From: an uncultured Chthonomonadales bacterium
GTDB lineage: Bacteria > Armatimonadota > Chthonomonadetes > Chthonomonadales > CAJBBX01
Length of the DNA stretch: 64,000 nucleotides
NCBI GenBank assembly: GCA_938005745.1
Contig: CALLMM010000026.1
Location: 173,513 to 237,512 of the forward strand
Reading direction: 5' to 3'
Position numbers and translations under genes: made by a program
Notes under the pieces: generated by a model
Told to the model about the DNA's origin: nothing
Database searches by the model: none
What the model saw: the letters and a program-made list of their open reading frames with translations, nothing else
Shown here: in pieces, positions 56,698 through 64,000 of the stretch
How the letters are laid out: each line of letters starts with the position of its first letter
Position numbering within the stretch: position 1 is the stretch's first letter

Positions 56698-57554
56698 CAC
56701 AGAATCTGATCGTCGCAGACGCGGCAAAGACGGTACGGGAGACCGCCTTCCGGCTGGAGCGCGTGCGTTTCGACTACGGCGAGGGGATCCCCGCGCTCCG
56801 GGATGTCTCCCTGACGATTGCGCGGGGCGAAAAAGTGGCTCTGCTGGGGGCGAACGGCAGCGGGAAGTCCACGCTGTTAAAGATCCTCAACGGGCTGCTG
56901 CATCCGACGGCGGGGACCTTTGAGGCGTTCGGCGAGGAGATCACCGAGAAGACCCTGCGCGATGAGCAGACCGCCTTTCGATTCCGACGGCGCGCCGGCT
57001 TCATCTTCCAGAACTCCGAAGCGCAGCTGTTCTCCGCCACCGTCCGCGAGGAGATCGCCTTCGGTCCTCTGCAGATGAGCCTCTCCCGCGCGGAGATCGC
57101 GCAGAGGATCGCGGATGTCGCGGCGCTGCTGGGGATCGAGCCGCTGCTGGATCGCCCCCCCTTCCGTCTCTCCGGCGGGGAGAAGAAGAAGGTCGCCATC
57201 GCCTCGGTGCTCGCGCTCAACCCGGATGCCATCCTGCTGGATGAGCCGACCAACGGACTGGACCCGCGCAGTCAGCAGTGGCTGATAGAGCTGCTGGTGC
57301 GCCTGAACCGGGCGGGAAAGACGCTGGTTACCGCCACCCACGACCTGGACATCGTTGCCCATATCGCGGATCGGGTGGTGGTGATGGATGAGTCGCACGC
57401 CATCGCCGCCGTGGGAACGCCGCAGGAGATCCTGGAGAATACCGACCTGCTGCTGGCGGTCAATCTCATCCATGAGCACAGCCATCGGCACGGCGCGCTG
57501 CGTCACTCCCATCCGCACCACCATCACGGCGACCACGCGCACGACCACGAATAG
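56694..57554 (+). CDS. cbiO: ECF transporter ATPase CbiO with histidine-rich tail
   Basis: A 286-residue ABC ATPase. Walker A is GANGSGKSTLL, the Q-loop is FIFQNSEAQLFS, the signature is RLSGGEKKKVAIASVLA and Walker B is ILLDEPTNGLD, with the switch His in TATHDLD. The last 27 residues are unusually His-rich (HEHSHRHGALRHSHPHHHHG and more), with about a dozen histidines, suited to hold nickel or cobalt. The ATG at 56694 overlaps the CbiMQ stop. It powers Ni/Co uptake with the fusion protein. Confidence 0.93.
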   Translation: MTQNLIVADAAKTVRETAFRLERVRFDYGEGIPALRDVSLTIARGEKVALLGANGSGKSTLLKILNGLLHPTAGTFEAFGEEITEKTLRDEQTAFRFRRRAGFIFQNSEAQLFSATVREEIAFGPLQMSLSRAEIAQRIADVAALLGIEPLLDRPPFRLSGGEKKKVAIASVLALNPDAILLDEPTNGLDPRSQQWLIELLVRLNRAGKTLVTATHDLDIVAHIADRVVVMDESHAIAAVGTPQEILENTDLLLAVNLIHEHSHRHGALRHSHPHHHHGDHAHDHE

Positions 57555-57577
57555 CCCGCGAACGTCCTCCGGCGCGG

Positions 57578-58234
57578 CTACGTATCAATCAGCCCGCCGC
57601 GCGCCGCCAGCATCGCCGCCTCGGTGCGGTCGTTGACCTGCAGTTTGAAGAGGATGCTGGAGATGTGGTTTTTGACCGTCTTCTCGCTGATGAAGAGCGT
57701 CTCGGCGATCTCCCGATTGCGCTTGCCGGTCGCGACCTCCTTCAGCACCTCGATCTCGCGGTCGGTCAGTTCGGAGAAGAGTTTGAGATCGGCGGCGCGC
57801 TGCGCGCTGATCCGATTGAACTCGGCGAGGACGCGCGCGGCGATGGAGGGGTGCAGCAGTCCGTCGCCCCGCGCGATGGCGCGAATGGCTTCGACGGTCT
57901 CTTCCGGGGGGCTGTCTTTCAGCACGTAGCCGGTCGCTCCGGCTTTGATCGCCTGAAACACGCTGCTGTCGTCGTGATAGATCGTCAGGATACAGACGCC
58001 GACCTGGGGAAGAAGCTGCTTGACCTTCTGCGTCAGTTCGATGCCGTTCATCTTCGGCATATTGATGTCGGTGAGCAGCACATCCGGCACGAGGTCGCGC
58101 ACCAGACGGAACGCCTGCTCTCCGTCCCCCGCCTGCCCGACGATCTCCAGGTCGTCCTCCAGCGCCAACAGCCGCGCCAGCGCCTCCCGCGTCAGCCGTT
58201 CATCCTCCGCAATGACAACGCGAGTCTTCTCCAT
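57578..58234 (-). CDS. NarL/FixJ family response regulator
   Basis: A 218-residue two-component regulator. The receiver holds the phospho-acceptor in DVLLTDINMPKMNG with a DE pair near the start (AEDERLTREALARLL) and a conserved Lys in YVLKDSPPEE. The LuxR-type output helix region is LTDREIEVLKEVATGKRNRE, then LFISEKTVKNHISSILFKLQ. The partner kinase is not adjacent; the hybrid kinase at 32-34.5 kb has its own receiver. It ends 23 bases from convergent cbiO. Confidence 0.92.
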   Translation of the reverse strand: MEKTRVVIAEDERLTREALARLLALEDDLEIVGQAGDGEQAFRLVRDLVPDVLLTDINMPKMNGIELTQKVKQLLPQVGVCILTIYHDDSSVFQAIKAGATGYVLKDSPPEETVEAIRAIARGDGLLHPSIAARVLAEFNRISAQRAADLKLFSELTDREIEVLKEVATGKRNREIAETLFISEKTVKNHISSILFKLQVNDRTEAAMLAARGGLIDT

Positions 58235-58304
58235 CCCGATACCTTTTCGCTCATGTTAAGGATGCTGCGATATTCCCCCTCCGCCCCGCCGGTTCCTGCC
58301 GCAT

Positions 58305-58333
58305 TTCAGAAAGGGCGCAGGAGCGTGTATAAT
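58305..58333 (+). promoter_or_regulatory. Promoter directly before uvrC
   Basis: TTCAGA (58305-58310), 17-base spacer, TATAAT (58328-58333). The ATG of uvrC begins only 7 bases after the -10, so the transcript is probably leaderless or has a very short leader. Confidence 0.5.
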
Positions 58334-58340
58334 AGCAGGT

Positions 58341-60185
58341 ATGCCGAACGCGCAGCTTCAGGAAAAACTCGACACCCTGCCGACCAAGCCCGGGTGCTAC
58401 CTCTACAAAGACGCCAACGGGCAGATCATCTATGTCGGCAAGGCGGTCAATCTGCGGAACCGGGTTCGCTCCTACTTTCAGAAGAGCGCAAACCTGACGC
58501 CCAAAGTGCGCCGTCTGGTTCAGACGATCCACGATATGGAGTTTATCGTTGTGGAGAGCGAACTGGAGGCGCTGGTGCTGGAGTGCAACCTGATCAAGAA
58601 GTATCAGCCGCATTTCAACGTCCGCCTGCGCGATGACAAGCACTATCCCTACCTCTGCATCACCACCTCCGAGCCGTTCCCCCGCCTGTTGTTGACCCGG
58701 CGCGTCCGGCAGGACGGCAACCGCTACTTCGGTCCCTACACCAACTCCCGCGCCGTCTACGCGACGATGGACCTGATCAACCGCCTCTTTCCTATCGTCT
58801 CCTGCGGCAAGCCCTTCGACGGCAGACCCGTCCAGAAGCCCTGTCTCTATCACCACATGGGGCAGTGTCTGGCTCCCTGTGCGGGACTGGCGGAGAAGAG
58901 CGAGTATCAGCAGGCGGTTCGGGACGTGATCGTCTTTCTGGAGGGCAAACAGGAGAAGCTGATCAAGGACCTGCGCAGACAGATGGAGCGCGCGGCGGAA
59001 GATCTTCTCTTCGAGCGCGCCGCCAGACTGCGCGATCAGATCGTCGCGGTGGAAGAGGTGATGGCGCGGCAGAAGGTGATCAGCACCCGCATGATAGATC
59101 AGGATGTGGTCGCGGTGGTGGCGGACGAGGGCAGTGCCTGCGTGCAGATGTTCTATATACGCGGCGGCAAACTGATCGGGCAGAACCACTTCGTGCTCGA
59201 CGGCACGGAGGAGAGCGCAGATCAGGGGCAGGCGGTGCAGGAGTTCGTCAAGCAGTACTATCAGAACGCCGCCTATGTGCCGCAGGAGATCATCCTCCCC
59301 TGCGATATTGACGAGACCGCCATCGTGGAGCAGTGGCTCCGGCAGAAGCGGGGCAGCAAGGTCGAGATCACCGTTCCGGTGCGGGGCGACAAGCGGCGGC
59401 TGGTCGAGATGGCTGCTGAAAACGCCGCCCATGCGATGGATCAGGTGCGCGCCGAACTGCGCGCAAAGCTCAACAGCAGCGAACGCGCCCTCAAAGAGCT
59501 GCAGGAGGCGCTCGGACTGGAGACCCTGCCGAATCGGATCGAGTGCTACGACATCTCCAACTTTCAGGGCGATCACTTTGTCGGCTCGATGGTTGTCTGC
59601 GAGCAGGGCGAGATGAACAAGAGCGAGTACCGCCGGTTCAAGATACGCTTCCACGAGAACCGCCCCGACGACTACGCCATGATCCGCGAGGTGCTGACGC
59701 GCCGGCTCAACGAGGGGAAGCAGGGCAACCCGAAGTTTCACCGGATGCCCGATCTGATCATTGTGGACGGCGGCAAGGGGCAGGTCTCATCCGCGATGGC
59801 GGCGATGGAGGCGACCGGCGTCCGGCTACCGCTCTGCGGTCTGGCGAAGCGGTTTGAACTGCTGATCCTGCCCAACGAACCCGATCCGGTCGCCCTGCCC
59901 CGCACCTCGCAAGCGCTCTACCTGGTACAGCGTATCCGGGATGAGGCGCACCGGTTCGCCAACGCCTACCGCGTGATCGTGCAGGGGCGCAAGCAGACCC
60001 GCAGCGCGCTCGACAGCGTTCCCGGCATCGGTCCCAAACGCCGCAAAGCCCTCCTCAAGCAGTTCGGATCGCTGGAGAGGATACGCCAGGCGTCGCTGGA
60101 GGAGCTTGCCTCCGCGCCCGGCATGAACCGAACCATCGCGCAGGCGCTGCAAGCCTACTTCCAGAGTTCTGAGAGCGACCCATAG
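58341..60185 (+). CDS. uvrC: Excinuclease ABC subunit C
   Basis: A 614-residue nucleotide-excision repair endonuclease. The GIY-YIG N-terminal nuclease reads KPGCYLYKDANGQIIYVGKA, followed by LRNRVRSYF. The UvrB-binding UVR motif lies near residue 210 (RRQMERAAEDLLFERAARLR). The C-terminal RNase H-like nuclease has YDISNFQGDHFVGSMVV and IVDGGKGQ, with tandem helix-hairpin-helix at the end (LDSVPGIGPKRRKALLKQFG, ELASAPGMNRTIA). It cuts both sides of a lesion after UvrAB loading. UvrA and UvrB are not in this window. Confidence 0.96.
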   Translation: MPNAQLQEKLDTLPTKPGCYLYKDANGQIIYVGKAVNLRNRVRSYFQKSANLTPKVRRLVQTIHDMEFIVVESELEALVLECNLIKKYQPHFNVRLRDDKHYPYLCITTSEPFPRLLLTRRVRQDGNRYFGPYTNSRAVYATMDLINRLFPIVSCGKPFDGRPVQKPCLYHHMGQCLAPCAGLAEKSEYQQAVRDVIVFLEGKQEKLIKDLRRQMERAAEDLLFERAARLRDQIVAVEEVMARQKVISTRMIDQDVVAVVADEGSACVQMFYIRGGKLIGQNHFVLDGTEESADQGQAVQEFVKQYYQNAAYVPQEIILPCDIDETAIVEQWLRQKRGSKVEITVPVRGDKRRLVEMAAENAAHAMDQVRAELRAKLNSSERALKELQEALGLETLPNRIECYDISNFQGDHFVGSMVVCEQGEMNKSEYRRFKIRFHENRPDDYAMIREVLTRRLNEGKQGNPKFHRMPDLIIVDGGKGQVSSAMAAMEATGVRLPLCGLAKRFELLILPNEPDPVALPRTSQALYLVQRIRDEAHRFANAYRVIVQGRKQTRSALDSVPGIGPKRRKALLKQFGSLERIRQASLEELASAPGMNRTIAQALQAYFQSSESDP

Positions 60186-60284
60186 ACCCTCCTCGCCGAT
60201 CCGAAATGACAGTGGGAGCGCACTTCAGGGCGGGGAATGCTCTCCGTAGCCTCTCCCGCCCGACGCTCGTTTCAGACCGGCGCG

Positions 60285-61679
60285 TCACTTCCCGACCGCC
60301 GTAATCGGGCGGGTCTCGAACCTGCCCAGCCCCTTCAACTGCCCGGAGATCTTTGCCACGGGCGCGACCAGCACGACGGAGAAGCTCTCCGGGCGGCAGT
60401 ATGCGCGGGCGATCCGGTTGACATCCGCCAGCGGGACCGCGAGAAGGCGGGTCAGGTAGGTCTGCAGGTAGTCTGCGGGCAGGTTGTAGAGCGCGATGTC
60501 GGAGAGTATGTTCGCCAGCGCGTCGGGCGTCTGCAGTCCCAGCGCAAACATGCCGGCGAGGTAGCTTTTCACCTTCTGAAGCTCCTCCGACGTGAAGCCG
60601 CGCTCCGCCGTGCGCTTTAACACGCCGTTGAGTGCGTCCAGCATCGCCCGCGTGGTCTCGATACGGGTGAAGGTCGAGATAGCGAGAAAGCCGCCATATT
60701 TGTGGAGGCGGAACCGGCTGCCGATCCCGTAGGTCAGGGAGCGGTTGACCCGTATCTCGTCTACCAGTCGGGAGGTGAACCCTCCGCCCAGCATCGCGTC
60801 CGCCAGCTCCGCCGCGAAGAAGTCCGGATGATTGCGCCGGAAGGCGGGGCGTATCAGGCGCACCTGCGTCTGCGTGGCGTCCGGCTTATCAATCAGCACC
60901 AGCTGACGGGGCGTCGGTCGCGCCTCTGCAACCGTCGGCGCGGCGGAGCCGGAGGGCGTCCAGTCCTCAAAACGGGCGCGCAGCTTCTCGATCATCTGCG
61001 GGATCTGGAAGCTGCCGACGGCGATGATCGTCAGACGATCCGGGACGATGAACCGCTGATAGTAGCGGAGCAGATCGTCCCGCGTGATGCGTTTGACGCT
61101 GGCGATCGTGCGAAAAACGCCGTAGGGGTGCCCCCGAAAGACGGTCTCGGTCGCGACGCGCGTCGCGGTCTCCTCCGGGCTGTCTGGAAGCGACTGCAGA
61201 CCGGCGAGAGCCAGCTGCCGTTCGCGCTCGATCTCCTCCGGCGGGAAGACGGATCGGCGGATCACGTCCGCCAGCAGATTCAGACCCGCGTCGGCATCTT
61301 TCGACAGCACGCTGAGAGAGACCGTCAGCGAGTCGTCACCCGCTCCGGCGTTCAGCGACCCTCCCAGAAAATCTATCTCCTCGGCGATCTGTATCGCCGT
61401 CCGGGAGGAGGTGCCGCGCTTCAGCAGATCGGCGGTCATGGCGGCGACTCCCGCCTTCTCCACCGGATCGCCGCTTGCCCCGCCCGGAAACAGCGCCTCA
61501 ACCGACAGCGTGGGGGCGCGCCGGTACTCCATGAGCATCAGCTGAATGCCGTTCTTCAGCCTGTGGCGCGTGACGGGCGGCAGGTTGATCCTCTGCGCCG
61601 GCGCGGCTGCCGCCGCCAGGCAGAGCGCGACGGCGGTCAGCAGGATTCGGGCGGAAGGGGACGCGGACGCTCTTCTCAT
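60285..61679 (-). CDS. M16 family peptidase-like protein, non-catalytic subunit
   Basis: A 464-residue exported protein of the insulinase/processing-peptidase fold. A signal peptide (ILLTAVALCLAAAAAPAQ) leads to the M16 N-domain (TRHRLKNGIQLMLMEYRRAP) but the catalytic HxxEH is missing; the same site reads KAGVAAMTADLLKRGT. Glycine loops of the C-domain are kept (ADAMLGGGFTSRLVDEIR), as is SLTYGIGSRF. In two-subunit M16 proteases the partner without zinc motif is needed for substrate binding. It overlaps the catalytic gene by four bases. Confidence 0.88.
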   Translation of the reverse strand: MRRASASPSARILLTAVALCLAAAAAPAQRINLPPVTRHRLKNGIQLMLMEYRRAPTLSVEALFPGGASGDPVEKAGVAAMTADLLKRGTSSRTAIQIAEEIDFLGGSLNAGAGDDSLTVSLSVLSKDADAGLNLLADVIRRSVFPPEEIERERQLALAGLQSLPDSPEETATRVATETVFRGHPYGVFRTIASVKRITRDDLLRYYQRFIVPDRLTIIAVGSFQIPQMIEKLRARFEDWTPSGSAAPTVAEARPTPRQLVLIDKPDATQTQVRLIRPAFRRNHPDFFAAELADAMLGGGFTSRLVDEIRVNRSLTYGIGSRFRLHKYGGFLAISTFTRIETTRAMLDALNGVLKRTAERGFTSEELQKVKSYLAGMFALGLQTPDALANILSDIALYNLPADYLQTYLTRLLAVPLADVNRIARAYCRPESFSVVLVAPVAKISGQLKGLGRFETRPITAVGK

Positions 61680-63019
61680 CGCGGCGCCTCCCCGCTCTGC
61701 GCGTTTCGCTGCGGAACCAGCGTGACCACCGTGCGCGTGCGGTCCGTAAAGCAGCGGCGTGCGACCCGCTGAATATCCGCCGTTGTTACCCGGTCATGGC
61801 GCGGCAGGTAGTCGGCGTAACGGCGCCAGTCTCCCCAGTTTGCTTGATAGCCGGTCAGCAGTCCCGCGCGTCCGAAGTTGGTCTTGAAGTTGTCCACATA
61901 TCCGGCGCGAACGACATTCTTCGCCTTCTGAAGCTCCCGTTCGGTAACGCCGTTCCGCTGTATCTCCTCCAGCACGGCGTATATCTCCGCCTCGCACTCG
62001 GCGGCGGTGTGAGACGGCTGCGCCTGCGCGTAGAAGGTGAACAGTCCGGGATCTATCCGGGAGTCGTTGGTCGCGTTGACCGCAGCGGCGATCTGCTTCT
62101 CATAGACCAGCCGCCGGTAGAGACGCGCGCTCTGTCCGTGCGAGAGGATCAACGCCAGCAGGTTCAGCGCGGGGTCGTCCGCATGTCGGAAGGAGACGCC
62201 GCGATAGGCGATCATGACGGCGGGCAGCTCCGCCGCGCGATGAAAGAGGATGCGCTTTTCGCCCCGCTGTGGCGGCTCGGAGTTGACGACCGGGCGGGGC
62301 GGCTTCTGACGCGGGATGCTTTCGAAGTAGCGGCGCATCTTCGCGAACAGCTGCTTTGTGTCGAAGTCGCCGACCACCGCCACCACCGCGTTATTGGGGG
62401 CGTAGTAGGTGCGGAAGTAGTCTCTGGCGTCCTCCAGGCGAATGGCGTTGAGATCGCCCATGAAGCCGATGGGCAGCCAGCGGTAGGGGTGGGCGACGAA
62501 GGCGTTGTTCCAGAGCGTCTCGTACATGCCGCCCTCAACGGAGTTGTCGTAGCCGACGCGCCGCTCCTCTTTGACAATGCTCCGCTCCTGCTCCAGATTC
62601 TGCGTGTCCAGCCGCAGGGCGCGCATCCGGTCCGCCTCCAGCCGCAGCACCTGATCCAGCGTGGTGGAGGAGAACTCCTCATAGTATTCGGTGGTGTCGG
62701 GAGTGGTGAAGGCGTTGGAGTAGCCGCCTCCCGCTTCAATGATCCGGTCGAACGACTTCGGCGGGTATTTCGCGGAGCCGTTGAACATCATGTGCTCGAA
62801 CAGATGCGACAGTCCGGTGATGCCCGGTCTCTCGTTGCGCGAGCCGACCCGGAAGAGCGTATAGTAGGCGACGGTCGGCAGCGAGCGGTCTTCCAGCGCC
62901 AGCACCGTCAGCCCGTTTTTGAGCTGCAGACGCTCCACCTTCAGCGTCTGCGCGTTCGCGTTCGCCGCAAGCAGAGCCGTCAGGCATACGGCGCAGCGAA
63001 ACAGAGTATGGCGAGTCAT
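61676..63019 (-). CDS. M16 family zinc peptidase, catalytic subunit
   Basis: A 447-residue exported peptidase. The signal peptide is RCAVCLTALLAANANA. The inverted zinc motif His72-x-x-Glu75-His76 (GLSHLFEHMMFNG) is intact, with the downstream glutamate ligand probably in QERSIVKEERRVG. The C-domain ligand-like YEKQIAAAVNA is present. It digests peptides in the periplasm with the non-catalytic partner. GGAAATGACT at the start gives no strong ribosome site. It precedes a glycosyltransferase gene by 27 bases on the same strand. Confidence 0.92.
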   Translation of the reverse strand: MTRHTLFRCAVCLTALLAANANAQTLKVERLQLKNGLTVLALEDRSLPTVAYYTLFRVGSRNERPGITGLSHLFEHMMFNGSAKYPPKSFDRIIEAGGGYSNAFTTPDTTEYYEEFSSTTLDQVLRLEADRMRALRLDTQNLEQERSIVKEERRVGYDNSVEGGMYETLWNNAFVAHPYRWLPIGFMGDLNAIRLEDARDYFRTYYAPNNAVVAVVGDFDTKQLFAKMRRYFESIPRQKPPRPVVNSEPPQRGEKRILFHRAAELPAVMIAYRGVSFRHADDPALNLLALILSHGQSARLYRRLVYEKQIAAAVNATNDSRIDPGLFTFYAQAQPSHTAAECEAEIYAVLEEIQRNGVTERELQKAKNVVRAGYVDNFKTNFGRAGLLTGYQANWGDWRRYADYLPRHDRVTTADIQRVARRCFTDRTRTVVTLVPQRNAQSGEAPR

Positions 63020-63046
63020 TTCCAGAAACTCCCGATCTATGCCGTG

Positions 63047-64000
63047 TTACGGCGCGTCATCCGCCCGGTATACCCCGACATCCCACCCGATCACCTTCGC
63101 GGCGAGAAGGCGACGCTCCGGCGCGAGCAGCGATGGATAGAACCGATCCCAGTAAGGCTTTCGTGCGCGCCCGTCCATGATGACCAGATAGCGCGGTCTT
63201 CTGGCGAAACGCTCGACCGGCTGCCGGTCGTTGCACAGTCCGGGCAGCACATTGACGACCATGAACCGGTTATCCATGCTGACGCCCGGCGCCGCCTCCC
63301 CGATCAGAACGCTGTTCGCGGGAAGAGTATTCGACAGAAGGCGCGACATCTCATGCTGCGAATAGCTCAGAGTAGCGAGCCAGTGTGTCAGCCATGCCGC
63401 ATTGATGAGGAGCCAGAGAGTCAGCAGAGCCGTCCGCCACCGCGCGTCTGCGTCAGGGCTGCCGGATGAGCGGTCCCGCCCAAACTGTCTGCCGAGCAGG
63501 ATCGCCGCCGTTGCCGCCATCGCGGGGTAGGTGGTTACGTAGTAGCGGCTCGGCGCGTAGCTGCTGAGGATCAGCAGCGCCCATCCGCATGCCAGCCACG
63601 CCGCCAGATAGATCTCCGGAGGCGAGGGGCGTTCAGCGGGATTCCGCAGGCGGGAGGCGGCAGCCGCCACTCCGAGGAGAGAGAGGATCAGCAGAACCGG
63701 CGTATGCAGGAACAGGTAGGGGAAGAGGTTGCGGTAGTTGCCAAAAAAGCCGGAGGCGACGTTGGCGGCGAGCGATCCCGCCGACTTCGGCAGGATCTGC
63801 TCTGTCAGGTAGTAGCGGCTCATATGGCTCAGCTCAGCGCGATGGGGCAGGTACCATGTCAGCAGGTAGAGCAGCAGCACGCTCACCACGCCCCCGTAGA
63901 CCCGCCACAGCCCTCTGCGCCCCTCCCGACCGCTCCCCCACAACGCCAGCAGCGGAACCCCCAGCAGATAGACGCACAGCGTCCGGCTCACCACCGTCAG
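63047..64000 (-). CDS. GT39/ArnT-like membrane glycosyltransferase, C-terminal part
   Basis: The last 317 codons of a minus-strand gene that continues past the right window edge. It has at least six hydrophobic helices (VYGGVVSVLLLYLLTWYL, TPVLLILSLLGVAA, IYLAAWLACGWALLILSSYA, TYPAMAATAAILLG), followed by a soluble end rich in conserved-looking PSxLxPE and VIGWDVGVYRAD. The pattern YAPSRYYVTTYPAMA is common in dolichyl-phosphate mannosyltransferase-like (PMT/GT39) proteins. The N-terminal catalytic Asp-Glu loop lies outside the window, so the transferase call is only by overall form. Confidence 0.65.
   Translation of the reverse strand: MTVVSRTLCVYLLGVPLLALWGSGREGRRGLWRVYGGVVSVLLLYLLTWYLPHRAELSHMSRYYLTEQILPKSAGSLAANVASGFFGNYRNLFPYLFLHTPVLLILSLLGVAAAASRLRNPAERPSPPEIYLAAWLACGWALLILSSYAPSRYYVTTYPAMAATAAILLGRQFGRDRSSGSPDADARWRTALLTLWLLINAAWLTHWLATLSYSQHEMSRLLSNTLPANSVLIGEAAPGVSMDNRFMVVNVLPGLCNDRQPVERFARRPRYLVIMDGRARKPYWDRFYPSLLAPERRLLAAKVIGWDVGVYRADDAP

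Noticed and set aside
1..64000. tRNA, rRNA, prophage or insertion sequence genes
   Set aside because: No cloverleaf-like sequence, transposase, integrase or phage structural gene was recognised by reading; a covariance search such as tRNAscan would settle the tRNA question.

Overview
The window is a 64 kb GC-rich chromosomal segment from a bacterium with an outer membrane. It carries a prepilin-like protein of the kind whose N-terminus runs FTLIELL...FPVFARAREQ and which ends in an ADGHVKF-type motif. It also carries a GxGYxYP protein, a PEP-CTERM protein, RND efflux genes, an alginate-export-type porin and a VKOR/DsbA pair. This combination suggests Armatimonadota or a close relative; that placement is inference, since no rRNA gene is present. 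No tRNA, rRNA, CRISPR array, prophage or insertion sequence was recognised. Many genes overlap by 1-4 bases, and several have a clear TATAAT/TACAAT -10 box.

Layout. 1-3.8 kb: N-terminus of an MrpA-type antiporter subunit, then a DUF951 gene, a secreted protein and an Ig/TPR protein, closed by a strong terminator. 3.9-11.3 kb: mostly housekeeping genes (MeaB GTPase, S33 hydrolase, BioY, prepilin, lipoprotein, VKOR+DsbA, atypical SDR, NUDIX). 11.4-18.4 kb: a carbohydrate region with a decayed sulfatase and a pectate-lyase-fold protein on the plus strand, facing a minus-strand operon GxGYxYP - cupin - KduD - RraA-like. 18.5-27.2 kb: an Rrf2 regulator divergent from ywiC-hcp-nrfH-nrfA-resB-ccsA, a complete set for nitrite ammonification, heme attachment and nitrosative stress, followed by an outer-membrane porin.

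27-43 kb: LigB-like enzyme, PEP-CTERM protein, beta-hydroxyacid dehydrogenase, archaeal-type phosphoglycerate mutase, hybrid histidine kinase, a 2-oxoacid dehydrogenase E1a-E1b-E2 operon, a frameshifted Uma2 gene, and a lipid operon (small membrane protein, lipid kinase, MFS, CdsA). 43-47.1 kb: LolA-like protein, Bcp peroxiredoxin, then an ECF sigma factor, anti-sigma factor, RseB-like protein and a glycine-rich secreted protein. Near-identical ECF promoters (GGAACC-N15-CGTCCTGAAGCTGA) precede the sigma gene and the glycine-rich gene, which makes this the best supported regulatory discovery in the window.

47.2-53.4 kb: ArsR regulator with Cys42/Cys102, under a consensus promoter overlapped by an AT-rich inverted repeat, then an RND pump (MFP and permease), DUF2892, a small secreted protein and DUF302. 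53.4-53.8 kb: a cluster of intergenic palindromes and 35-bp tandem repeats. 53.8-64 kb: PPK2, a fused CbiM-CbiQ plus His-tailed CbiO nickel/cobalt importer, a LuxR-type response regulator, UvrC, a paired M16 protease and the C-terminal part of a GT39-like membrane glycosyltransferase.
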